A stretch of 64,000 nt of DNA from NCBI RefSeq assembly GCF_000002985.6, contig NC_003283.11:6510001-6574000 (forward strand), given 5' to 3'. A model generated the notes under the pieces. That model was given only the letters and a program-made list of their open reading frames with translations. It ran no database searches and had not been told where the DNA came from. The stretch is from Caenorhabditis elegans. Lineage: Eukaryota; Nematoda; Chromadorea; Rhabditida; Rhabditidae. Of the stretch, positions 36,492 to 48,300 are shown one piece after another. The translations under genes and the position numbers were made by a program. Position 1 is the stretch's first letter, and every line of letters begins with the position of its first letter.

Positions 36492-39400
36492 CAACTGAAA
36501 TTATTGAAGATTACGGACGTTTCAAGGTGTAAAAATATAATGTGTGTGAAAATATTAAAAATTTAAATTCCAAATAAAAAACTTTAAACTTTAAAAACAA
36601 TCTCATGAAGCATAGTGAGAGAGAGAGAGAGTTTTTATGATAGTTTTTGTGGGAAATAAAGAGCAAACAAAGCAAAAACTGCAATTTCCCAAAAAATATA
36701 ATATAAGAGTAAACATTTAGAATTAGTTTTTTAAAAAATTCAATAATTAGAGGAACGGAGTATATCTATTTGAGATTATTGTTAACGTGGAGAGTGTCCC
36801 AGATAACTTCTGTAAATTAAGTAGATATTTGGAAATTTTTTCTACAGTTCAAATTATGATATAATCTAAAACTAGACAGTTTTTATTCTGGAAACCTTCA
36901 AGGATGACATTCCCTAATTCCCTAAAACATTGCTTATAAGTCACGAGAAAACGAAGAAAAATGAAATGGAAAACCGAGGAACGACGTGGAAATGCATTTA
37001 TCAGTGTTAAATTCATTGATAAGTTGGGGTCGTCAAATGATGACGAGCCGATAGAAAAAGTAATGAGAAATGGGAGAAAAGTTGGAAGAAAACTTCTTGG
37101 GAAAAGAAGGCAAACTCTTTTTTTTTCTACTTGGAGACGTCAGAGGAAGGAAATATGTAGGAGATGATGAGCTCTTCAAAGAAGAAAAGAAGAGAGGAAT
37201 AAAATATTTGATTCGGTTGTGCAGTCGGCAATGTGGTGTCAGGATTATTACATTCGTTTTCTTATTTTTTAAAAAAATAAGAAAAATATTCAATTTACGG
37301 GGGAGTAGATGAGCTTATGGAGCAGGTTTAGAGCATTAGAATTCTCATTTGAAATTGGAATAATTCAGATTTCTAATCATAGTATTTTCGATGCTACGGT
37401 ACTCGGTCTAAAAATTTCAACGAAAAATTATGAAAAATCGATGATAACTGTGTAGAAAAGAGAGTTTGAATCACAGTACACCTTCTCGCTTTTGACAAAA
37501 ATTTGTTGTGTCGAGACCGGGCACTTTATTGTTGGCTAAAAATCGTGAAATTTTGCTTATGGGTAATAGCATGGCTTCTGGACACAACTATTTAATGTTT
37601 ATTGACAATTAAATTCAATAAATGATTTTTATTCAAAACATGTGGTCGCAAAAGGAAAAATATGCTCGTTCAATGAAATCGCTTTAATTGAAATCAATTA
37701 TGTAATTGATTTTTTTTGTTGCATTTTGCAGCATATTGTCTGGTAAATAGCACAACATTTTTTTGCTGCCACTTCACAAATGGGCCTTATGGTAAGTTTT
37801 ACGTTTTTCAATTTCAAAAAATATTTTTTTAACCTAGCGTACATTTATTTCAAAATGTTACCACTGATTGTGAGGAAAGGAAAATTTCAGAAAACTCGAT
37901 AGTCGGCAAAAATTAAAAGGCTTGAGTTATATAGCTTTTCAACAAGCTTCCAAGATTTTTTTTCCAGTTTCAAGAAAAGAGTATCATTTGCTGGAATTAT
38001 TGTTGGAATAAAAACTCAAACTTTGCCGGGCAAGGAAAATCAGAAAAACTGTAATTAAACTTTGAATACATCAAAACCAGAATCCGAAGGTGTCAAATTC
38101 GGTAAAAGTGTCATTCCAAAAAAGATAAATATACATGGAAAACAGGAAAGTATTCAAAACTGTACTTTTTATCGAACCATATAATCTAGAACACTGAACA
38201 AGTCTCTCCACCGTTCACCACCGTCAACGTACGGCGAAATGGAAACCGGACGGATTTGGGAAGAAAAAGAGTGAAGAAATGAGAGGGGGAGAAAAAGAGT
38301 TTTAAATAATTCACACCACGTTTTCGCGGGTTTTTTGTTCCTTCATCTAAAAGATGCATATCTTCTAAATTGACAGGGGTCAAGCGCGTCTTATGTGTGT
38401 TTCTTTCAAATTACAAAAAGTGGGAGTCTCCGGAATTGGAAGAAAAGATGAGTATCAAAAGGGCGCGGCGCGCGGAGCAATCGCGGAACACAACAGTACG
38501 TTCGCTTCTTCCTTCCAATACAATTTTATATTTGCATTTCGGACACACGCACGTTTTTTCTCTCTCTTTCTCTTTCTGCTGACCGCACAGATTGTTGTAT
38601 ATCGTCTCTACTATTTTTGGGAGATGCTCGAAGAGCCCACGAGATCGCGATACGCAGAAACAGAGGGTGGTGAACTTTGAAACTCACCGAAACCTCCGAT
38701 GTTTCAAGAATTGTGACGTAACCACAAGCTAATATTGGAATTATAACCAAAGAGGGTTATCAACTGGGTGAACTGCGCTCTTTAGTTTCAAAATGTTATG
38801 TTTTGATTTGAATATTCAAATAAAACTATAAAACCTTTAAAAAAACACTACATTTTCTAAAATATCGGTGTACTGTACCGATTTTTGGAATCAACATAAA
38901 TGAAAAATCGGATTTAAAATTTAGCGTTTTTTGTACAGATTTCTAAAATGTTCTTATGCTCTGTTAATGCTCCTTTTAAAGAAATGCTTGAAAACTGAGC
39001 TTTCACAATTTTGTTAATAAAACTAATTTTTCAAGATTTATATTTTTATTTTTTAGTTGTTCAGTGAAAATTTTAGTAGTCTGAACCTGCAGAATTGCCT
39101 GAATTAACTAAAATAACCACATTTTTGGAAAATATGGCAACTTGCCCAATGGAACGCTTAAAAACTCTATAAAATGCTGGCTTGTTATTTGGACTACATA
39201 AAAGTAGTTAGAAAATTCTTATGGACGATACTCAGCTTCTAAAATCTTGAATGTTACAACTAATCTTTCAATGACATTTCGAACACAGGTATATTCGAAT
39301 GTTTGACTCATTGCTCATAATTTTCTTACAAAATCAACCAAATCACGTTTTGAACTCAATGATCATATACACAGTTCAACCTTTGTTGATAATCACTCCA

Positions 39401-40198
39401 CCCGAAAAAAGGTTGCAAAAGCTGATGTAATCGTGCCAGAAGAAGCAATGAATAGTATTTCTTATTCCTCTCATTCATCCATACTTCTCCCCTTCAATTT
39501 ATTCCTCCGTTCGTCTTCCGTAGTCTGGCTTCTCCCTCATCTTAATACTGTCTTCTCAAGTCATGTCCACATATTTTCCTCGCAAACCCTCAAACGATTT
39601 GCACTTCACATACACACACACACACAAATCTTTTGTGCGATGACTACTGAGACTGCGCGACAATTCGACCTACAAACCACTGGAATCCACGAGGGAATCA
39701 AAAATCTTGGAATAATATGTATGATGCTCCTGCAATTTCAGTTGTCATCTGTAGAGCTCTTAAAATTATTTATGACTGAAACCGATATTTGATAAAGGCT
39801 GTCTGTTATGAATAAAATATCTGAAAACCTACTAGACTCAGCTGTCTAAGTTTAAACAACTTGAGCGACGTGGTTATGTGAATTATTTTCAGAAATTTAT
39901 ATAAAGTGATTCTTCTAGACTTGATAGACAAATTTTCAAAACGATTGGAATTTTTCAGATCTGCACTGACTGCTTTCTGGGCCTAGTTTAGCAAATTGAG
40001 TCCCAACTTTATTTTCTGGTTTTTTTTTCAAAAACTAAAAAGAATCAAACAAAAATCTCTCCACTGATACGAAACAAAGTTCAAAATTATCATTTTGTTG
40101 TGCTGCAATAGTCTAAAGTTCGCTAGTCAAAAAACAACCAAAACCGAATGTAAACTGATAGGAAAAGAGAAAGAAAATAATAATGTTTTGTGTGCAAC
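36492..40198. other. Gene-free interval between dre-1 and lipl-4
   Basis: 3.7 kb with no supported coding gene. It is the divergent upstream region of dre-1 (minus) and lipl-4 (plus). A short (GA)n run lies at 36620-36631 and a CA run at 39610-39626. Near 38685-38690 a minus-strand GTGAGT donor follows a short open segment (about 38690-38745) that could be a 5' noncoding dre-1 exon. This is weak. Confidence 0.5.
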
Positions 40199-41798
40199 AT
40201 GAGAGAATCAATCAGTGATTTGATGACTGTAATGATCCCATTGTTAATTATTTTATTACTGTCAAATTACTCAAAAAGTGTCGATCTTGAGTTTTATTTA
40301 GATACGGTGAGTAATATTTATTTAAAGTTTATTTCTTGTTGGCTGGAAACTCAAATTACGTTTTGTTTGTTTCATTATCAGTTGGAAATAAATTGGCCAC
40401 TCTTTTTGTTCCGATACATTTATTTCAAACTGAGAAACATCAACTTTAATTTTATACATGTAATTTTTACAATTAATTACTTCGATTCAGATTCAGTAAA
40501 TTAAGCTTTTCAGCCGGAATTAATAAAATCATGGGGTTACTCAGTTGAGATCTACAACACAACAACAAAAGATGGCTTCATTCTGGAACTTCATAGAATC
40601 CCATATGGCCGAGAAGTTCCTACATCGTCAGATGTGAATAATTCCCGTCCTGTTATATTTCTACAGCATGGTTTTCTGTGCTCTAGTTTCGATTGGGTCG
40701 CCAATTCACCTCATCAAAGTGCTGGATTTGTGTTCGCTGACGCCGGGTTTGATGTGTGGTTGGGCAATTTTCGTGGCAACACGTACAGCCGGAAACATGT
40801 ATCGTTGAATCCAGATAAGGACCCGAAATTTTGGGATTGGAGGTGGGAATTATGCCAAATGTTGGAAACTTGTTATAGTTTACAGCTGGGATCAAATATC
40901 CGAATACGATTTGCCAGCAATGATTGGAAAGGCTTTAGAAATTAGTGGTCAGGAAAGTTTATATTACACTGGATTTTCTCTTGGCACTCTCACTATGTTT
41001 GCAAAACTTTCAACTGATCCAAAGTTTTCTCGAAAAGTGAGTTCTAGACGAGTTTTATTTAGATATATAAAAACTTGTACACTGCTCAGCTTGAATTTTC
41101 AGATTAAGAAATATTTTGCATTGGCTCCAATTGGCTCAATTAAACATGCTCACGGCGTGTTCTTATTTCTCGGTAGACACTTTGGCAAAGATTATGAAGA
41201 ATACGTAAAGAAACATGGGTCCGATGAACTATTTGGAAGTTCTTTGCTTTTTAAGAAAATTGTAAAGTACACGTGTGGTTTATTTGACACTCTTGAAGAA
41301 TTTTGCTCTGATATTACACTCCTTTTTATTGGTACAGCAAACGAGAATTGGAATCAAACCCGGATTCCAGTATATTTGGCTCACACTCCTGCCGGCTCAT
41401 CGAGCAATGTGATGGCTCACTTGGATCAAATGTTTTCATATGGCGGAGTTCCAACTTTTGATATGGGAGAGGAGAAGAATTTGAAGGCGTATGGGCAAAA
41501 GCTACCTCCTCAGTATAATTTCACAGGTATTGCGGATGTTCCCATCTATCTATTTTGGAGTGATGATGATTGGCTTTCAACAAAACAAGACCTGGAAGAA
41601 ACGTTGTTCGCGCAGTTGAATTCTCAAGTCGTTCAGGTAATTTCTTTCTCATTTGACATTCAATTCATTAGTTTCCGTTTACAGGGAAGCTTCCGAATTG
41701 AAAACTACAACCACTTACATTTCATTTGGGGAACAAATGCAGCCAGCCAAGTTTATAATGTTATAACTGGCATAATTCTTCAAGACGATAACACATGA
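40199..41798 (+). CDS. lipl-4: Lysosomal acid lipase-like protein LIPL-4
   Basis: An alpha/beta-hydrolase of the acid lipase family that hydrolyses lipid esters in intestinal lysosomes; LIPL-4 is known from lysosomal-lipid longevity signalling. Five exons (40199-40306, 40514-40842, 40886-41036, 41103-41636, 41685-41798) give 411 residues. Residues about 9-28 form an N-terminal hydrophobic signal segment. The oxyanion motif [10 protein letters not shown] comes next. The nucleophile is Ser177 in GFSLGT, where the family more often has GHSQGT. The acid is probably Asp352 in FWSDDDWL and the base is His384 in [15 protein letters not shown] at 41831-41836 lies just before the tRNA-Ser gene. The first ATG after a possible upstream TTG was taken as the start. 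Family and triad are visible; the name rests on my memory of gene order beside dre-1. Confidence 0.88.
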
Positions 41799-41853
41799 AA
41801 CTGATTGATTCATTCTAGTGCTAACCGTAAAATAAAAATATAAAAAAAGAATT

Positions 41854-41935
41854 CGATCAGGATGAGATTCGAACTCACGCGGGGAAACCCCAATGGATTA
41901 GCAGTCCATCGCCTTAACCACTCGGCCACCTGATC
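41854..41935 (-). tRNA. tRNA-Ser (anticodon GCT)
   Basis: 82 nt on the minus strand. The seven-base acceptor stem GATCAGG pairs with CCTGATC, followed by discriminator G. The D arm begins TGGCCGAGTGG, the anticodon loop is CTGCTAA with anticodon GCT, a long variable arm is present as expected for tRNA-Ser, and the T arm contains GTTCGAATC. Terminator-like T runs lie downstream on the minus strand (the plus strand shows A7 at 41843-41849). It reads AGC/AGU codons. Confidence 0.96.
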
Positions 41936-42347
41936 ACGGCAAAAACACAGTTTAGTTTGTGTACACATCAAAACTCTACTTCTCTAACTCTCATGCAAGA
42001 GTAAGAGTATGCTACTCGGGAGTTTTCAAAACGATAACGCATGTTCTTGTTAACTATGTGGCCCAGCATTGACAAAAAAAGGTCCAATGAAAGATCGTAG
42101 ACGAAACGTGTATCTAACCACGAAAAAAGAGGATTTCCAAACGGTCTCTTCATGCATTCCTGAGAAGAAGCCGTCGAAAAGTGGGAGGAAGCTCACCAAA
42201 AAGCACTGCGGATTCTAGTGGATAAACCATAAAAACTTGTTCTCAGCGTGCTTCTTTCTTTACATTTTTGTCTTCTTTTATCTTCTGTTCAAACTTCAAC
42301 TTTTATTCTTTTTTTTTCTTTTTATCTCACTTTTTTCATTTAACAAA

Positions 42348-45300
42348 ATGGCTCGAAAAGCTGGCGGGTTAGCGGCTATCATGTCCGGGCAACCAGTGGT
42401 TGTTGTCAAAAAGAGAAGTGTATTCTGGAGGCTTCGTCACGTAAATCTGATCTTTATTTGATGTTGAGATGAATCTCACTTTTCAGTTAACAAGACAAGG
42501 AGGTCTACACGTTGGACTAATATTGTTATGTATTTTATACGTACATTTTGGTGCATTGTTCTTCATGTATTCTGAGAGCCCAGAGGAGGTTTGAATCATA
42601 TTAATGTTTTCTAAATGTTTATTAAAAGTAATCATATCATTAAATTCAAGTGAACTCCAGAAATCGCTGATAAGATTTGCAAATGTGGGTGCAAATGACG
42701 AACTTATAAGCAACTGCCAGGAGCTGTTTTACGCTCAAAATTTGAGCTTCATAATTTTTATGTGCATTTCTAAAAACTAATTCCACATTCCATAGTGCAA
42801 AACTGCGTCAAATAGAGCCAACATGTGTCCTAATTAATTTCCTTATAGTTTTACGATTCTAGAAGTATTTTTTGGAAAATTTATTGAAGTTGACATTTGT
42901 TTCAGATAGTCACGAAAAATCGGTGCCTGAACTTTAGAAATCGAAATTTTTCGAATTTGAAATTTGATTACGATTTTCAGCAAAGAATTCTTCGACGAGT
43001 GGAAAAACGATATGATATTCTACGGGAAACATTTCTCGAAAACGTGAATCGAGTGAAACTTGAAGATTTTTCTGACGAACGAAGAGTTAATGAATCGATC
43101 TCCCGATTAATTGATGATTACTCGAAACATATGTTTAAGTTATTCACTAATCCGGTATACTTTCCACACAATATATTGAAAAAGAAAAAAATTCTTAGGT
43201 AGCCGCGAACATGTTCGATTGCCTTTTCTATTCTCAATCCAACTACACACCACTTTGGACTACCGACTCTTCTCTTTTATTCACTGCAACTACTATCATT
43301 CCTGTTGGTAAGATTAATCATTTATTCAGTGATGATGCCTAGCTATTTTCATGGTTTGAAGGATATGGATACATTGCTCCGTTGACATCAACTGGAAGAA
43401 TTGTTCTTTGTATTTACGCGGCATTTGGAATTCCGCTGGCTCTTGTCATGATGTCAGACGTTGGAAAGTTTTTTGCAGACGCGTTTGTCAAGTTTTTTCA
43501 CGAGGTTCGACGAATAGTTCAACGTTTAAAAATGTCTTTAAAAATTCAGAATATAACAGCGTTCATGGTAGTTCTTCTCATATTGCTAGTTGCATATTCT
43601 GTGATTGGAGGAATTGCGTACTCAAAAATAGTTGGAGTTCCAATGATTGAAGGAGTCTATTTCAGTACAATCACTATTTTTACAATTGGATTTGGAGATA
43701 TAACGTAAGAATTTACCTTAAGTTTTTGTTTATTCTGAAGAAGTATCAGAAGGATTTTACTTAAATTTGAAAAAAAGTTCGGAGTCTCTGCCTATGAAGA
43801 TTAAATGCAAAATTATCTAGACATTTCCCAAGTTAAATTTTTTCAAATAATCCATCATTTTTCAGACCGGGTATCCCTGTATACGTAATTATAATATTCA
43901 TTGTTTTTGGAGTTGCAATAGTCACTATCGCTAGTGAGTTCAAAAGCTTGTACTCGTCAATTTTAAATACAGTTTTCAGTTGATGTAGTAGCCGCAAACA
44001 TTATTCATCATATTCATTACATGGGTCGACAAGTTGGAAGAGCAAAAATTATTGCAGATAAAATGCTCAGCGTAAGTCTAGAATAGTGGTATTGGGGGAA
44101 CACAAATGAATTGATTCACATATTGCCTGCTGAAAAAAATGTTCACTTAAATATTTTTTGACTGCAATTTCGTCTTACGTTAACAAAATTTGAAAACCCA
44201 ATGCTTGAGAGCAACTCTATATTTTTGAAGGGTTGCATGAAAAATTTGACGGTTGATTGACAATTAGTGCAAATCATACTGGATACTGAATTTTTCTGAA
44301 AAATTTGGAAATAGAAATGCATTTTTGAAAAATAGAACTAACTCTGAAAACTGGTGAACATTGAATAAGGGTAACCAGAAAAATAACAGGTAGTATTACC
44401 TTAAACATTTAAGTTATGTTAGTCATTGTAGGAGCTTGTTTTTATGCCAACTTTCGTTATCAGTTTGATTGCAAAAGCTGCATATTATCAAAATACCTTG
44501 GACTTCCGCATTCGATACTATAACAATAAGCAAAACATGTTTAGTCAGAAACTTTCAAACCAAATTTATTTATTTATTTATTTGAATACGATTTAATTAT
44601 CGTGAAGAGAATGTAATACACAAAAAAATAAAATACAAATACACAAAAAAGAGAAAATACAAGTAAGAAATACAAATAATCCGATTCACAATTCGTAGAT
44701 AGAATAATAATAAACATTTTTACAACTCAAAATTATACCTGAAAAATAATATTATGACACAATAAATGTGTAAGATTCATAGTGTTATTTAATTGTAGAA
44801 CTTAGTACCCTATTCGTGAAAAAGTTTCTTCGTATTTTGGTTTTGCATTTCCCCCAGATGAACTTGGTTTTGGTTCGGGTTTTGCTATTTTTGTCTATTT
44901 TGAAAAATTGATTAGTGTCAATGTCAACTTTACTCGCTAGCATTTTTGACAAAAACTGTGTATCGATTGCTCTACGGCGAGCTTCTAAGATTGAAAGGCC
45001 GAAAAGACTGTCTCGTTGAACTGCACTCGGGATCATCCGTTCGAATATATTTTCCTTTCTGTCTACTGTACAATTTTCTAGTGAAAGAGTTTTGTACGGG
45101 TTCAATTGCTTTAATGTCTTGTTTTTTCGAGGGACTACTTATTTCAGTACCATATTTTAGTATGGGCCTCACAAAAGTTTTGTAGAGCAGAGTGTGGAGT
45201 CTCGTATTTTTGCTACAATAGTTCAAGAAGATTTGATGGATCATACTCTTTGCATGCACTAATGCTTTTTTCCAATGCGAAGAGAAGCTAAGATTCAAAT

Positions 45301-48300
45301 CAATTTGAAACCCTAAATCTCTAACAACAGTATTTCGGACAATTGGGCTGTTTTCTATAGTATACTGGAAATCTGTCGTATTTTTTCCTAGTGATATGCA
45401 TACCGTTTTATCATTGTTTAGCGCTAGTTTTGTGGTTTTTGACCACTGAACTATAATTTCAATTGCTTTTTGTAGGTGATGACTATTGCTTGAATTACTC
45501 GGTATATCGGTGTAAAGTTTCAAGTCGTCTGCAAATTGCTTACATTTAATAGTAGGCGGCAATATACTAGGAATTAACAAAAATACCGAAAAGAAGAGGC
45601 GCCAAGACTGACCCTTGCGGGACACCACATTCTGCATGTTTAGAGTTAGATAGTGTTTCTCCTACTTTCACTTGAAATGTTCGATCAGATAGGAAGGCTA
45701 TGATCCAATTGATGAGGTGTTTGTTAATTTTTAAACTGATGAGTTTTTCGAGCAGTTGACAGTGGGGAATACGATCAAAAGCTTTAGCAAAGTCTAGATA
45801 AATTACGTCTACTTGGTTGCCTTTATCTAATGCTTCTGTCCAATCATTCACCGCCTCTAGCATACATGTTATTGTTGACTTTCTTGGCCTAAATCCGTGC
45901 TGAGCACTGTTCCAGTACTGCTTTTCTTCTAGGTACTGTAGAATTTTTCGTAATAGACACCGCTCATAAATTCTACATAAATGAGAGGTTAAGCTAATTG
46001 GCCTAAACTGTGACGCTGTTTTTGGTTCTTGTTCTTACATTGTGTATGTATTAAACAAAGCAAAATCCGCACACAAACCTCAAATCAAAGCGTAAAAGAA
46101 GCGAGATCTGAAAAATGCCTGAAAAAATTGGCTCCGAGTTAGGGCACTTCGAACGGCCAAAAAATTTTGTGACTATTGTCAAATGAAAGATCATGGTTGA
46201 TAACATAAATTCCCACAGTTTCATAAAAATCGATACGCAGCGAACAAAGTTATGATTTTTGACCCGAAACTTATTTGGAGACCTAATATTATATTATAGT
46301 AAAAATGCTCGAATTGTTTTGAAACTTTTACATTAAAAAAGTGGTGAAAACTCAGTTTTCATCTATGATAATTTTGGAATTCGACCAACAGAAAACCTTT
46401 TCTACCATTTTTATATTTTAATTGTTTATCAATAGTTTGTGTCTGAGCATTCTAGAGAACCTTCAGCATTGCTCGAAATTACTCCAAAAGACCACATTGT
46501 TGAAAAAACTTGGCAATTAAAGCAAAAACTCAAAAATTATTCCACTATTGGAAGAATAAATTTTTCCTGTGACTCTAACTAACTTGCAAGTTTCAAATTC
46601 AGTTTTTCAAATGCTCAAATATATTGTTGCCATGTAAATACGTACGGCTAAGTAAGAATATATAACAATTTATTTCCGTAAATTATCACACACAAAAATC
46701 ACATTCAAACTTTATCACAGAAATGAAAAGCTTCACAGATTGCTCGCTCACTGACTTCCCCTTCCACGGCGTCTAAAAATTTGAGTGCAAGATCAAGAGC
46801 CATTGAGCACAAAAAATGAAAAGATGCAAGTTGTGGATCGTGTAAGCACTTTCTCTGAAAAACTTCATGTTTGAAAATATGTATCTCAGCTTCACTTACG
46901 TTCACAAAATCTGTCAACTCAGTTTTGGTGATCAACTCGACTTTCTTGATAGGTGCTAGGAAAGCGTTAACAGCGGATTGACAATTTGTGCAGATTATAT
47001 TGGATAGTGTACCACTCTAGAAAAATTAATATTCTAGCTAATAAATCAGTTTACGGTTACCTCTACAACGGGGGAAGCTTGCATTGTTACAGCCAATAAA
47101 GTGAAAATGAATAGTGTTTTGAGCATGTTGTACAGTTGGTGAAATGAAATAATGTGTCTCTCGTAGCTTTTAAAGCAAGTTTCCACATCGTTTTGTTGTT
47201 TTCAAAATCTGTTTGCAAAGGAATTAATCATCAAATAACTACCGTTATCAGTGTAAATTCGACAAGCAGAACACACTCAAAGAGTGTCATCCAGATCATT
47301 TCCGTTTCAAAACTGTTTTTTAATCAACTTGAATTATTTCGAACATAACATGTTGCACAGTTTCAAAAAAAAAATAAACAAGTACATAATCCTTAACGCA
47401 ACAATTCCCGAAAATGAACTATTTCTGTAAAGAGCAAACTTTTTTTTTTCAAATTTCCCGCGAACCCGGCAACTTAGTGATTGCCTTATTTGGTAATATC
47501 CAAAATTTCATTTTATGACATTACATCCAATCTGTATTTTATAGATCCCGTGTACTGTATTTTATCTCTTAGACTTGTCATCCTCTTTCATTGCTCTACA
47601 TTGACAGCTGATATCTTGGATCTCTTTTATTTTATCAGAACATTGTAAGCTGTCAATATGGGAAATACATTTTTAATCTTTTCATGGAAAGTTCCCATAT
47701 TACAAAAATTCAAGTTTCATTAGTCATGAAACAAGTTTTCCAAACATTGAGAAATTAATTTCGGCATCAACAAATTGAGAGACGAGTACACGCAACAACG
47801 GGATCCGTGTTGTTTTTAAGAAAATCCAAAAACTTGTTGACTCCATCGATCATATCGTTTTTCGCAACTTCACATACCACGTTGATGATATCCAGTTTTG
47901 GAGCAAGCTGGCAAATATGCTGGAAGAAAAGTTATTTAATTTTAGAAGCATGCCAAATTTCTAGGCTCTCCATGATATATACGGAGAGCCTAAAACTTAC
48001 ATCGATAAATTTAACAATTTCCTCGTTAGTGACTGATTCAAATTGTTCAATGTTTTTGTGAATCAATGAAAAACCATCTTGACACAGTTCACAAAACATT
48101 TTACAGTTTGAAGAAGGAAGTTCGGTGGAGAGCGGCGTTGAAAATCCAATGGTGAATAGAAATTGCACCAAAATGAAAGTAACGAAATTATTCATTATTC
48201 AAAACTAAATGTAACAGTGGGAACTCGAAACAATTTATACCTGATTACAGTTTGATTTTTAAGGTTTCCCATCAGACGTCATTTGTTATTTGATACGTAC

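Noticed and set aside
38186-38383. Minus-strand frame starting MTPVNLEDMHLL as a possible first dre-1 exon
   Set aside because: The only nearby donor gives the wrong phase for the acceptor at 36494, so it cannot extend the dre-1 protein.
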